64,000 nucleotides of DNA from Stomoxys calcitrans (taxonomy: Eukaryota; Arthropoda; Insecta; Diptera; Muscidae), in assembly GCF_963082655.1 (NCBI RefSeq), contig NC_081552.1:50001280-50065279 (forward strand), given 5' to 3'. Shown piece by piece: positions 20,732-32,229 of the stretch. The notes beneath the pieces were generated by a model. It searched no databases, was not told the DNA's origin, and saw only the letters and a list, made by a program, of their open reading frames with translations. A program made the translations under genes and the position numbers. The first letter of the stretch is position 1. The number at the start of each line of letters is the position of its first letter.

Positions 20732-21060
20732 TATATTCTTGATCGTCGTAAAAATCTTAGACGATCTAGCCATATCCTTCCGTCGGTCTGTTGAAATTAC
20801 GCTACAGGCCTTAAAAATGGAGATAATTAGCTGATTATTTTTTTGTTCATAGTCAGGTTAAGTTCAAAGTTGGGCTTAATCGGACTATATCTTGATATAG
20901 CCCCCCCATATAGACTGAGCTGGCGATTTGAGGGCTTGTGCCCATTAAAGGCGCATGAGTTATCCGATTATCCGACCTATGTTTGGATTATCGACATCCG
21001 TCCCACATCTTGTTCAGATCGGTCCATATATGGATACTAACGTTCTGCTACGCCTTCTTT
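20732..21060 (+). mobile_element. DINE-like fragment (5' part without the tip)
   Basis: It starts abruptly at TATATTCTTGATCGTCG next to the MITE and continues with GATCTAGCCATATCCTTCCG and one to two degraded central units (CTTGATATAGCC, ATATAGACTGAGC). It is closest to subfamily B and lacks both termini. Confidence 0.65.
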
Positions 21061-21378
21061 AGCTCTCTAATATCTTTTTAGGGTGGAGACACTTCGCCCT
21101 GAATGCCGATATCGAATTCGTGCCATGTGGCCTATGACGCTGAACGCGTTCGAATCATGGCGAGAACATTGGACAAAGCGGTGTTTATCTTCTTTTAATG
21201 TTGGCGACATTTGCGAGGTACAATGCCATGCATGGTTATTTAAAAAAATTTCCCCAAAGAGGTGTCGCACTGCGGGACGCCATTCGGACTCGGCTATAAA
21301 AAAAGGTTCCTTACCATTGAGTTTAAACTTGAATTGGAAAGCTTTCATTGATGTGTGAGAATTTGCCCCTTGATGTAT
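21061..21378 (+). mobile_element. tRNA-derived SINE, copy 2
   Basis: It matches the reverse complement of the SINE at 10283-10588: CCTATGACGCTGAACGCGTTCG (B-box region), AAAGAGGTGTCGCACTGCGG, TTCGGACTCGGCTATAAA and a GTGTGAGAATTTGCCCCTTG tail. The A box is degraded and the tRNA head diverged, so this is an older copy. Confidence 0.7.
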
Positions 21379-22653
21379 GAGGGGGCCCGCTGGGTACATG
21401 GACCTAAATTTTAATACCATTTTCGTTTTCTAGTCTCCAATACCTGTCAGTTGATACCCTTATGCCCATCGGAGCACTTTCGGATATGGGTGGCGTTTTT
21501 CCGGTAAATGGAGGGTCCACCTCCAACCGATATCTAAAAATTCCTTCCAGACAAATGTATACAATCTATGAAAATTTTAAGAAAATCGGTTCAGCCAAGT
21601 ATCATATAGTCATAATGGGTCTATTGGGGTTTTTAAGGGGTGGTGTGATCCCCTATACTTCGATCTGATATTGTATGCCAGATTCAAAAGCTACTCCCGA
21701 ATACCCTTCATTTGAGCCCCATATTGAAATGAACGTCCAATATGTCTGTTTGGGGAAGTTTAGTGGTTGGGGCGGCCCGATGGGTACTTAGACTCAAATT
21801 TTAATACCATATTCGTATTCTACTCTCCAATACCTTTCATTTGATACCTATATTGTCCCGATCGGTTCACTTTTGATTTTGGGTTGTGTTTTTGACATAA
21901 GGGGGAGGGTCCTTCCCCCTTCCGAAACCGAAAAATTATATAGCCTATGTTTCCTTCCAGATTAACCTACATAATATACGAACATTTCGAGAAAATCGGT
22001 TCTGCCGTGTTTCAGTCTATGCGGAACAAACAAACCGAGTCCCATATATCGGTGATTGGCCAATGTGCCCATTTTGGGTATTTTTCACGCCGACATGAAT
22101 TTGAATCCCAGATTCGTTATCTACTCCTTCATACTTTTCATTTGATACCCACATTGTCCCAATCGGTCCACTTTTGATTTTGGGTGGTGTTTTTGAGGTA
22201 ACGGTGGAGGGTCTGCCCCCTTCCGTTCTCAACAAATTACAAAGCCTATTCCTAATTTCGATCATATTCGTAATAAACTCCCGAATACCTTTCATTTGAG
22301 CCCCATATTGGCATGATCGTCAAATAAACCTATTTAAAGGAGTTTTGGGGCTGGGGAGGCCCCCCAGATACTTGGACCCAACTTTTATTACGAAATACGT
22401 ACTGTTCTCTTGAATACCTTTCATTTGAATCCCATATTGTCCCGATCGGTTCGCTTTTATTTTTGGGTAGTACTTTTGTAGTAAGGGGGAGGGTTTGCCC
22501 CCCTCCCGATATGAAAAAAAATATATAGCCTATGTTCCCTTCCAGACCAACCTACGCAATCTGTAAATATTTCATGGTAATCGGCTCAGCCGTTTTTGAT
22601 TCTATACGGAACAAACAAACACAACTTGAATTTTATATATAAGAAGAAGAAGA
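21379..22653 (-). mobile_element. Non-autonomous Helitron, copy 2, with intact 5' tip
   Basis: On the minus strand it begins TCTTCTTCTTCTTATATATA (5' TC rule) from 22653 and continues AAGTTGTGTTTGTTTGTTCC. The body has several units containing AATACCTTTCATTTGA and ATTGTCCCGATCGGTTC. It sits inside a DINE unit with T adjacent to the tip. The 3' CTRR end is not visible near 21379, so it is 3'-truncated. It is diverged from copies 1 and 3. Confidence 0.65.
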
Positions 22654-23086
22654 TAGCTGCCATATATACCAATCTCTCGGTTTAAGGTATTGGGCCCATA
22701 AAAAGCACATTTATTACCCGATTTCGCTAAAATTTGTTCGATTTCCCCAAATCCGTGTATTTTATGGTTTCGATCGGTTTGTATTTGGATATAGTTGCCA
22801 TTATATCGATCTCCCGATTTTAGTCCTACAGCCTATTAAAATAGAGTTTATTACCCGATTTCGCTAAATTTTGCACAGTGAGCTGTGTTAGGCCCTTCGA
22901 CATCCGCGTTCATTATCGCCTCCACTGGATTATATATGGATATAGCTGCCATATAGACCGACCTCCCGATTAAAGGCCTTGAGCTCATAAAAGGTGCATT
23001 TTTCACCAGACTATGACGAAAGGTGGTGAACATATATACCCGAGATGGTGGCTATTCAAAGTTCGATCCAGTCGAACTTAATGTCT
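22654..23086 (+). mobile_element. DINE-like element, subfamily B, 3' half
   Basis: It continues TAGCTGCCATATATACC in B-type units (TTGGGCCCATAAAAAGCACA) and ends with a degraded 3' hairpin (TTCGATCCAGTCGAACTTAA) and TGTCTTTTTA. The 5' part was presumably displaced by the Helitron. It abuts the next DINE with no spacer. Confidence 0.75.
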
Positions 23087-24731
23087 TTTTATACCCTCCA
23101 CCATAAGATGGGGGGTATACTAATTTCGTCATTCTGTTTGTAACTACTCGAAATATTCGTCTGAGACCCCATAAAGTATATATATTCTTGATCGTCGTGA
23201 AATTTTATGTCGATCTAGCCATGTCCGTCCGTCTGTCCGTCCGTCCGTCCGTCTGTCTGTCGAAAGCACGATAACTTCCGAAGGAGTAAAGCTAGGCGCT
23301 TGAAATTTTGCACAAATACTTCTTATTAGTGTAGGTCGGTTGGTATTGTAAATGGGCCATATCGGTCCATGTTTTGATATAGCTGCCATATAAACCGATC
23401 TTGGGTCTTGACTTCTTGAGCCTCTAGAGTGCGCAATTCTTATCCGATTGGGATAAAATTTTGCACGACGTGTTTTGTTATGACATCCAACAACTGTGTC
23501 AAGTATGGTTCAAATCGGTCCATAACCTGATACAGCTGCCATATAAACCGATCTTGGGTCTTGACTTCTTGAGCCTCTAGAGTGCGCAATTCTTATCCGA
23601 TTTGAATGAAATTTTGCACGACGTGTTTTGCTATGACATCCAACAACTGTGCCAAGTATGGTTCAAATCGGTCCATAACCTGATACAGCTGCCATATAAA
23701 CCGATCTTGGGTCCTGACTTCTTGAGCCTCTAGAGTGCGCAATTCTTATCCGATTGGAATGAAATTTTGCACGACGTGTTTTGTTACGATATCCAACAAC
23801 TGTGCCAAGTATGGTTCAAATCGGTCCATAACCTGATATAGCTGCCATATAAACCGATCTTGGGTCTTGACTTCTTGAGCCTCTAGAGTGCGCAATTCTT
23901 ATCCGATTGGAATGGAATTTTGCACGACGTGTTTTGTTATGACATCCAACAACTGTGCCAAGTATGGTTCAAATCGGTCCATAACCTGATACAGCTGCCA
24001 TATAAACCGATCTTGGGTCTTGACTTCTTGAGCCTCAAAAGTGCGCAATTCTTATCCGATTGGAATGAAATTTTGCACGACGTGTTTTGTTACGATATCC
24101 AACAACTGTGCAAGGTATGGTTCAAATCGGTCCATAACCTGATATAGCTGTCATATAAACCGATCTTGGGTCTTGACTTCTTGAGCTTCTAGAGGGCGCA
24201 ATTCTTATCCAATTTGAATGAATTTTGGCACGTAGTATTTTGTTATGATATCCAACAACTGTGCCAAATATGGTTCAAATCGGTTCATAACCTGATATAG
24301 CTGCCATATAAACCGATCTGGGATCTTGACTTCTTGAGCCTCTAGAGGTCGCAATTATTATCTGATTTGCCTGAAATTTTGTACGATGGATTCTCTCATG
24401 ACCATTAACATACGTGTTTATTATGGTCTGAATCGGTATATAGCCCGATACAGCTCCCATATAAATCGATCTCTCTATTTTACTTCTTGAGCTCACAAAG
24501 GGCGCAATTCTTATTCGAATTGGCTGACATTTTACACAGGTCTCCAACTTATAATTTAATTGTGGTCCAAACCGGACCATATCTTGAAATCGCTCTAATA
24601 GCAGAGCAAATCTTTTCTTATATCCTTTTTTGCCTAAGAAGAGATGCCGGGAAAAGAACTCGACAAATGCGATCCATGGTGGAGGGTATATAAGATTCGG
24701 CCCGGCCGAACTTAGCACGCTTTTACTTGTT
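23087..24731 (+). mobile_element. DINE-like element, subfamily A, full length
   Basis: 5' end TTTTATACCCTCCACCATAA then GGGGGGTATAC; CCCCATAAAGTATATATATT; GATCTAGCCATGTCCGTCCG; 3' end CCATGGTGGAGGGTATATAA, hairpin TTCGGCCCGGCCGAA, CACGCTTTTACTTGTT. The anchor CCGATC or its equivalent falls at 23395, 23548, 23701, 23854, 24007, 24160, 24313 and 24466: seven consecutive intervals of exactly 153 bp. It has no coding capacity. Confidence 0.88.
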
Positions 24732-24741
24732 ACTTGTATTT

Positions 24742-25330
24742 TTTTATACCCATTACCATTGGATGGGTGTATACTAATCTAATTTTTCTGTTTGTAACAC
24801 CTCGAAATATTTGTCTAAAATCTTATAAAGTATTTATATTCTTGATCGCCTCGACGTCCTGAGTCGATCTAGCCATGTCCGTCCGTTCATCTGTCGAAAT
24901 CACGATAGCGGACGAACGCGTAAAGCTAGCCGCTTGAAATTTTGCGCAAATACTTAATATTGATGTAGGTTGTTGGGGATTGCAAATGGGCTATATCGGC
25001 TCAGATTTAGATATAGTCTCCATTTAACCGATCTCCCGATTTGGCTAAAATTTTGCACGTAGTGTTCTGTTCCAACAACTGTGCCAAGTACGGTCCAAAT
25101 CGATTCATAACCTGCTAATCCCATCACCCGATTTGACTTCTTGAGCCCTTACATGCCGCAATTTTTGTCCGATTTGGCTGAAATTTTGCATGTGGCATTC
25201 CGTAACAACTTCAAACAATTGCGCCTATCTGCCAATTTGACGCAATTTTTGTCTGATTTGAATCGGTCTATAACCTGATATAGCTTCCAAATAAACTGGT
25301 GTCCCGATTATCCTTGTTCGGTTCGTAGAA
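24742..25330 (+). mobile_element. DINE-like element, subfamily C, 3'-truncated
   Basis: It starts TTTTATACCCATTACCATTG and GGGTGTATAC, then GATCTAGCCATGTCCGTCCG and the C-specific words ACGATAGCGGACGAACGCG and GATTGCAAATGGGC. It fades after TTATCCTTGTTCGGTTCG without a 3' hairpin. A complete relative is at 32862-33489. Confidence 0.7.
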
Positions 25331-25559
25331 ACTTAAATTTTTGCTGGTGTGAGAGAAAATTTTGATTTTTTTGTTTTTCCTCTTAAAGTTAGGAGTGAAG
25401 TTCAGTTTAAAAATTGTAGTCCCAATAAAATATTTTTATATGAATGTGATGTATTACAGGTATACCGTGTTGCTGCCTATACAGTTTATGATATCGTGCT
25501 TGCCTCCGCATAGTAATCTGTGACAGTTCTTTTATTGTCGTTGCCTGTCGTAGATTAGA
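25331..25559. other. Short unique AT-rich spacer
   Basis: No gene or clear repeat between a truncated DINE and an RNase-H LINE fragment. Confidence 0.6.
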
Positions 25560-25985
25560 TTAGGCCACATAGTTTTGGAATGATCACAGCCCCCTCTTTG
25601 TGACCATCTATCATTCGTTGTCCATCGGGCCTGGTTCACTTAGCTTAAATGTCGCTACAGGCATACCCACAGATTCCAGTTTTCCTGGAATGTGTAAGGC
25701 AGTTCCAAGTCTCGCAAGCTCGTCCGCTTTACAATTCCCTGGAATATCTCTGTGGCCTGGCACCCGGAACTCGTTGAGAGACCTGCGACAGTCGAGGGCG
25801 GTTTTTGCGTTCAGAAATACGTTCTCCAGGGATGCAATGGCTGCCTGGCTGTCCGACAAGATATTTCTGCCAATCGTCGTTATGACATTATGTCTTAGCC
25901 ATTCCACCACTTCCTTAATTCCAAGGTGGACTTTTGAAGCGCCGTCTACCAGACCACAACACCATACAGCATTAAAGGTCTGACA
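25560..25985 (-). pseudogene. LINE fragment: RT tail joined to RNase H
   Basis: The minus strand starts with a piece resembling the RT C-terminus (near RPLMLYG, 25985-25950), then jumps into an RNase H domain: NILSDSQAAIASL, then VPGHRDIPGNCKADELARLG, with the catalytic-type DSQAA and the W/R-VPGH...N..AD.LA motif of LINE-encoded RNase H. A deletion has removed the region between. It belongs to a Jockey/I-group family, different from the LINE at 41682-43085. A related scrap is at 56470-56660. Confidence 0.75.
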
Positions 25986-25989
25986 ACTG

Positions 25990-26350
25990 CAGGATTCGGA
26001 TCATACTTGGCATGATTGTTGGGAGTCATAACTTAAGTCTTTGATTCATATTTCAGCCAAATTGGATGAAAATCAAGACTTTTATGGGCTCAAGAAGTCA
26101 AATCCGGGGAACGACCTACATCGATATTAAGTAACTGTGCACAATTTCATGCTGCTAGTTTAAGGCGTTCGACCGCTATCGTGATTTCGAAAGACGGACG
26201 GGCGGACATGGCTCGATAGACTCAGAATGTCGCGACGATCCAGAATATATATATATATATATATTATGGCTTTGCAGATCAATGTTTAAAGGTGTTACAA
26301 ACGGAATGACTAGAATAGTAAACCCCCATCCTATGGTGGTGGTTATAAAA
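25990..26350 (-). mobile_element. DINE-like fragment, minus orientation
   Basis: It contains GACGGACGGGCGGACATGGC, an (AT)n tract near 26250-26270, and ends CCTATGGTGGTGGTTATAAA, the reversed 5' end. It has about two central units and no 3' hairpin. The 5' end again abuts Helitron 5' sequence. Confidence 0.7.
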
Positions 26351-26411
26351 ATCATGAAAATCGGTTGTGCCGTTTTTGTGTCTTAACAAACAAAGCTCAA
26401 AATTGTAATTT
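26351..26411 (-). mobile_element. Helitron 5'-end scrap between two DINE elements
   Basis: AAATCGGTTGTGCCGTTTTTGTG plus AACAAACAAAGCTCAAAATT matches the Helitron 5' region seen at 40170-40262 and near 22570-22640. It is only about 60 bp and is followed directly by TTTTTATACCACTCACCG. Confidence 0.55.
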
Positions 26412-27275
26412 TTATACCACTCACCGTATATATACATTCTTGATAAAGAAGTATATACATTCTTGATATATATACATTTTAAGTCGATCTAGCCTTGACC
26501 TCCTATGACCTCAAACATACGTTCCTAGTATGGTCTGAATTGGTCTTAAATCCAATATAGCACTCTGGTAAACCGATTTCTCGATTATATTTCTCGAGTC
26601 CCTAGGGGGCGCAGTTTTTGTATGATTTGGCTGAAATTTTGCACAGCAAATATTTCCTACTAATGCTGGTCAGTTGAGATCGCAAATGGACACTATCGGT
26701 CCATTTTTTGATATAGCTCCGATATAAACCGATATTCTGATGTTACTTCTTGAGCCCCCATAAGGCACAGTTCTTATCCGATTTGGCTGAATTTTGCACA
26801 ATGGGTCCTCCAACATACATGCCAAGCATAGACTGAATCGGTCTTAAATCTGATACAGCTCTCATGTAAACCAATCTCCCGTTAACACGTCTAGAGCCAC
26901 TAGTGGCCGTAGTTCTTGAGTGATTTGGCCGACCTTCAACAAGCGTGCCAATTATGGTCGGTATCGGTTAATAACCTGATATAGCCCCCATATATACCAA
27001 TTTGCCGATTTTACTTATTGAGCCGGATAAGGCATAATTCTTATCCGATTTGGTTGATATATTGCACAATGACTTCTTCTGTGGTCCCCAACAGCTAAAT
27101 CAAGTATGGCCAAAACCGGTTCATAACTTGATATAGCTCCCATAGAATAGCAATTCTAATCCATTATCGTTTGTTTGTCTATGTTTGATATCGGGTAAAG
27201 AACTTGCTAAATGCGATCCATGATGGTGAGTATATGAAATTCGGTCCGGCCGAACTTAGCATGATTTTACCTGTT
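26412..27275 (+). mobile_element. DINE-like element, subfamily A, diverged
   Basis: The 5' tip is TTTTATACCACTCACCGTAT and the 3' end is ATGATGGTGAGTATATGAAA, hairpin TTCGGTCCGGCCGAA, CATGATTTTACCTGTT. The CCGT tract is lost, a short ATACATTCTTGATA duplication is present, and several central units remain. Confidence 0.75.
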
Positions 27276-27326
27276 ACATAATAGGTTCGCATTTTGAGCT
27301 CGAAAAATTATTTGGTTTATATTTGT

Positions 27327-27425
27327 TTTTATACCCTCCACCATAGGAATTTCGCCATTCCGTTTGTAACACCTCGAAAGATTCTTCCAAGACCCCATAA
27401 GATATATAAATGTATAGAAGATAAA
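27327..27425 (+). mobile_element. DINE-like 5' fragment
   Basis: TTTTTATACCCTCCACCATA, then CATTCCGTTTGTAACACCTC and ACCCCATAAGATATATAAAT, about 100 bp of a DINE 5' end. The rest is replaced by unique AT-rich DNA up to 27570, in which no gene is seen. Confidence 0.7.
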
Positions 27426-27570
27426 ACTCCCTCGCAAACATTCTTTCGACTACATTTTTAAATTTTTTAGACGCAATTCTATTCTTATTTTTGATCAAAA
27501 TATGCATATTAATGGCATAACAGCTTCTTTAGCATCGATGTATATATTGTCAAAGCATCTTCTTATATTT

Positions 27571-28645
27571 AACAAGTACAAAGGCGTTAAGTTCGGCCGG
27601 GCCGAACCTTGGATACCCACCACCTCGGGAATATATTTAAACCACCTTTCATCAAAATCCGGTGCAAATTGAATACCTTATGTCCCATAGCAGTTATATC
27701 GAAATATGTACCGATTTGGACAAAATACTAATAAGTACAAGTCAATGCTCAATTATGTATAACAAAATATTGGTCTTTTTAGTAGCTATATCTAAAAATA
27801 AACCGATCTGAACTATATTCGACATGGATGTCGAAAAGCCTAACATAAGTCATTGTGTCAAATTTCAGTTAAATCGGATTGTAAATGCGCCTTTTTTGGG
27901 GCCAAGACTTTAAATCGAGATATCGGTAAATATAGCAGCTATATGCTAATCTTGATCGATCTAGACCAAATTGCAGAAATATATGGAGGGGCTTAACTTG
28001 ACTCTCTGTCCCAATTTTCGGCAACATCGGACAATAAATGCGCCTTCTATGGGCCCAAAACATTAAATTGAGAGATCGGTCTACATGGCAGCTATATCCA
28101 AATCTGGACCGATCTGAGTGAAATTGAAGAAGGATGGCGAAGGGCCTAACACAACTCACTGTCCCAAATTTCGGCGACATCGGACAATAAATGCGCTTTT
28201 TATGGGCCCAAAACCTTAAATCGAGGGATCGGTCTATATGGCAGCTATATCCAAATCTGGACCGATCTGTGCTATATTGCAGAAGTATGTCAAGGGTCTT
28301 AACTTAACTAACTGTCCCAAATTTCGCCGACATCGGATAATAAATACGGTCTATATGGCAACTATATCCAAATCTAGACCGATCTATGCCATATTGCAGA
28401 AGAATATTTAGGGGCTTAACTTAACTCATTGTCCCAAATTTCGGCGACATCGAACAATAAATGCGCTTTTTATGGGCCCAAAACTTTAAATCGAGAGGTA
28501 GGTCTATATGGCAGCTATATCCAAATCTGATCCGATCAGGGCCAAATTGACGAAGAATGTCGTAGGGCTTAACACAACTCACTGTCTCGAATTTTAGCAA
28601 AATCGTATAATAAATGTGGCTTTTATGGGCCTAAGACCCTAATTT
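27571..28645 (-). mobile_element. DINE-like element, subfamily B, 5'-truncated
   Basis: It begins TAACAAGTACAAAGGCGTTAAG with hairpin TTCGGCCGGGCCGAA and GGATACCCACCACCTCGG. The following B-type units are in reverse (GATCGGTCTATATGGCAGC). It ends within a unit at about 28645 (TAAGACCCTAATTTT), where repeat E begins. Confidence 0.82.
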
Positions 28646-28850
28646 TGCTGAGGCCAGGGCTGCCTTAAAATTATTTTTCCTAAGGACAAAATTTTAATGC
28701 AATACTTTGCAAAAACAAGCTTTTAATGAAGTTTTTTCTAAACACATTTTAATAAAATTTTTCTAAAGACAAAATTTTAGCATAACATTCTCTAATCACA
28801 AGACTTCAGCACGGGCCGGACCCTCCTGGAAATTATTTTCATTAACCCAA
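28646..28850 (+). repeat. Dispersed AT-rich repeat E, copy 1, left part
   Basis: GAGGCCAGGGCTGCCTTAAAA followed by imperfect units of CTAAAGACAAAATTTTAATG. Words shared with 35940-36388 include TTAAAATTATTTTTC and AACATTCTCT. A DINE is inserted after about 28850. Confidence 0.55.
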
Positions 28851-29385
28851 TTTGTATTCCCTCCACCATAGGATGGGAGGTAGACTAATTTCGTCATTCT
28901 GATTGTAACTACTCGAAATATTCGTCTGAGACCCCATAAAGTATATATATTCTTGATCGTCGCAACATTTAATGTCGATTTAGCCATGTCCGTTTGTCTG
29001 TCGAAAGCTAGCCGCTTGAAATTTTTCACAAATACTTCTTATTAGTGTACATCAGTTGGCATTGTAAATGGGCCATATCGGTCAATGTTTTGATTTAGCT
29101 GCCATATAAACCGATCTTGGGTCTTGACTTCTTGAGCCTCTAGAGTGCGCAATTCTTATCCGATTGGAATGAAATTTCGCACGACGTGTTTGTTATGATA
29201 TCCAACAATAGTGCCAAGTATGGTTCAAATCGGTCAATAACCTGATATAGCTGTCAAATATACCTATCTTGGGTCTTGACTTCTTGAGTCTCTAGAGGGC
29301 GCATTTCTTATCCGATTTGAATGAATTTTTGCACGAAGTACTTTGATATGATATCCAACAACTGTGCCAAGTATGGTTCAAATCT
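28846..29385 (+). mobile_element. DINE-like element, subfamily A, 3'-truncated, nested in repeat E
   Basis: The tip is GTATTCCCTCCACCATAGGA with GGGAGGTAGACTAATTTCG, then CCCCATAAAGTATATATATT, a shortened CCGT region (TGTCCGTTTGTCTGTCG), and two to three central units that end at CCAAGTATGGTTCAAATC without the 3' hairpin. Confidence 0.75.
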
Positions 29386-30010
29386 AAAGACATATTTTTT
29401 ATATACAAAAATTAAATAAAATTTTTTCTAAAGACAAAATTTTAATGAACTTTGTTAAGGACAAAATTTCAGCGAAAAACTCTTTGAAGACAACATAACT
29501 TCGAGATTATCTTTTAAAAAATTTCAACAAAATTTTGCATTGTGCGACACTACATTTTGCATAAAAGTCTTTTTATTATGCTCATCTATACCAAACAACA
29601 TTTTCCTAAAATATTTTCTACATATAAATTTCAATAAATATTTTTAAAGACAAAGTTTTAACCCAATACGCCTGACGCTCGTTTCCGTTGTCCGATTTGG
29701 ATGAAATTTTATATACTCATAATTTAGAGAATTTATATTGACGTAGCATTTTTTTAAAAAATTTTTAATTTTAAAAATTTTTGAAAAAAAAATCTTAATT
29801 TTCTTAATATTTTATGACCATTTTGCAAAGAAAGCTGGATTTAATGATTTTGGCATAAAACAGCACCTGTTGTCAAAAGAAGTAGGATTATTGTCATAAA
29901 TTTATTTTTTTAATATAGAAACCATCAAATGCAACAATACATTGAAAGGGATTCCAGTTACCTCACTGCTAAGAATTTAAAGAAATTTTTTGTTGGATTT
30001 TTGGGATATA
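29386..30010 (+). repeat. Dispersed AT-rich repeat E, copy 1, right part
   Basis: It continues with CTAAAGACAAAATTTTAATG units, TTGTGCGACACTACATTTTGC, then a less repetitive segment (GTCCGATTTGGATGAAATTT, CATCAAATGCAACAATACAT). All of these reappear in order at 36300-36340 and 38300-38600. No coding capacity and no recognised family. Confidence 0.6.
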
Positions 30011-30220
30011 AATAATTGCTGACTTGTAAATTTCCCCCAAAACATAAAGGGAAAAATTGTTGTGACTGGTTTCAGTCGTTCACTTTACGCCTATTCGAAT
30101 TTCATACCATACCTCTTTCCTAACTCGAGCTAGAATTTCCCTTAAGCAGCTCTATTCTTGGGCATTTTTCGCCGTTTGTAAATTAATGCAATTTTTTCAA
30201 AGACCGAATCGCAATGTAAT
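30011..30220. other. Unique spacer, no gene seen
   Basis: Short AT-rich DNA between repeat E and a DINE. No motif recognised. Confidence 0.6.
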
Positions 30221-31707
30221 TTTTATACCCTCCACCATAAGATGGGGGGTATACTAATTTCGTCATTCTGTTTGTAACTACTCGAAATATTCGTCTGAGA
30301 CCCCATAAAGTATATATATTCTTGATCGTCGTGAAATTTTATGTCGATCTAGCCATGTCCGTCCGTCTGTCCGTCCGTCCGTCCGTCTGTCTGTCGAAAG
30401 CACGCTAACTTCCGAAGGAGTAAAGCTAGCCGCTTGAAATTTTGCACAAATACTTCTTATTAGTGTAGGTCGGTTGGTATTGTAAATGGGCCATATCGGT
30501 CCATGTTTTGATATAGCTGCCATATAAACCGATCTTGGGTCTTGACTTCTTGAGCCTCTAGAGAGCGCAGTTCTTATCCGATTGGAATGAAATTTTGCAC
30601 GACGTGTTTTGTTATGATATCCAACAACTGTGCCAAGTATGGTTCAAATCGGTCCATAACCTTATATAGCTGCCATATAAACCGATCTTGGGTCTTGATT
30701 TCTTGAGCCTCTAGAGAGCGCAATTCTTATCCGATTGGAATGAAATTTTGCACGACGTGTTTTGTTATGATATCCAACAACTGTGCCAAGTATGGTTCAA
30801 ATCGGTTCATAACCTTATATAGCTGCCATAGAACCGATCTTGGGTCTTGACTTCTTCAGCCTCTAGCGTGCGCAATTCTTTCCCGATCAGAATGAGTTTT
30901 TGCACGACGTGTTTTGTTATGATATCCAACAACTGTGCCAAGTATGGTTCAAATCGGTTCATAACCTTATATAGCTGCCATAGAACCGATCTTGGGTCTT
31001 GACTTCTTCAGCCTCTAGCGTGCGCAATTCTTTCCCGATCAGAATGAGTTTTTGCACGACGTGTTTTGTTATGATATCCAACAACTGTGCCAAGTATGGT
31101 TGAAATCGGTCCATAACCTGATATTGCTGTCATATAAACAGATCTGGGGATTTGACTTCTGAGCTTCTAGAGGGCGCAATTCCTATCCGATTTGGCTAAA
31201 ATTTTGCATGACGTATTTTATTTTTACTTTCAACAACTGTGTCAAATAAGGTTCAAATCGGTTCATAACCTGATATAGCTACCATATAAACCGATCTGGG
31301 ATCTTGACTTCTTGACCCCTAGAGGTCGCAATTATTATCCGATATGCCTGAAATTTTATACGATGGATCCCCTCATGACCATCAACAAACGTGTTTATTA
31401 TGGTCTGAATCGGTCTATAGCCCGATACAGATCCCATGTAAATCGTTCTCTCTATTTTACTTCGTGAGCCCCAATGGGCGCAATTCTTATACGAATTGGC
31501 TGAAATTTTACACAGGTCTCCAACATATAATTTAATTGTGGTCCGAACCGGACCATATCTTGATATCGTTTTAATAGCAGAGCGACTCTTTTCTTATATC
31601 CTTTTTTGCCTGAGAAGAGATGCCGGGAAAAGAACTCGACAAATGCGATCCATGGTGGAGGGTATATAAGATTCGGCCCGGCCGAACTTAGCACGCTTTT
31701 ACTTGTT
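30221..31707 (+). mobile_element. DINE-like element, subfamily A, full length
   Basis: Complete 5' tip (TTTTATACCCTCCACCATAA/GGGGGGTATAC), CCGT tract at 30357-30396, and 3' end with TTCGGCCCGGCCGAA and CTTTTACTTGTT. Anchors at 30529 and 30682 are 153 bp apart; then 30834 and 30986 are each 152 bp further. A variant unit (CATAGAACCG, CTAGCGTGCG, TTTCCCGATCAGAATGAG) occurs twice in a row, identical over its length. Confidence 0.88.
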
Positions 31708-31984
31708 CAAAATATAAAATTTTTGTGAAAAATTATTGAAAGTTTCTTTAAACGAAAATCTTCATGAAATTTTCTTGTCTTTTCGCATAAAAATTGTTCC
31801 GAAAGACAAGCAATTAACAAAAATTTTTCTATGACATAATTGTGTATGAATTTCCTCTAAATTCTCGTTTTATTTTAATTGAAATTTTATTGGTAGAAAA
31901 AATATTTTTTAAAATATGTCTTTAAATGAAATAGTTTGGTTGTTAGTCTGAAAAACATTTCCATAGAATAATTATTAGTAACTA
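31708..31984. other. AT-rich spacer resembling repeat E units
   Basis: Contains imperfect TTTCTAAA/GAAAGACAA-type words, as in repeat E, but too diverged to assign. No gene seen. Confidence 0.45.
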
Positions 31985-32186
31985 TTGGGTTGCCCAAAAA
32001 GTAATTGCGGATTTTTTAAAAGAAAGTAAATGCATTTTTAATAAAACTAGCTTTTTCTAAAGCAAGCTAAAAGTAACAGCTGATAACTGACAGAAGAAAG
32101 AATGCAATTACAGAGTCACAAGCTATGAAAAAATTTATCAACGCCGACTATATGAAAAATCCGCAGTTACTTTTTGGGCAACCCAA
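31985..32186 (+). mobile_element. Mariner-type MITE, copy 2
   Basis: About 28-bp terminal inverted repeats: the left begins TTGGGTTGCCCAAAAAGTAA, the right ends ACTTTTTGGGCAACCCAA. It is flanked by TA at 31983-31984 and 32187-32188. At 202 bp with no ORF, and with TA target duplications, it fits a non-autonomous Tc1/mariner element. It shares most of its body with the copy at 44028-44262 but has an internal deletion of about 33 bp. Confidence 0.9.
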
Positions 32187-32229
32187 TATTTGCTTTGTTT
32201 CTCTTTCGAGACGGATTGAAAAGGAAAGC

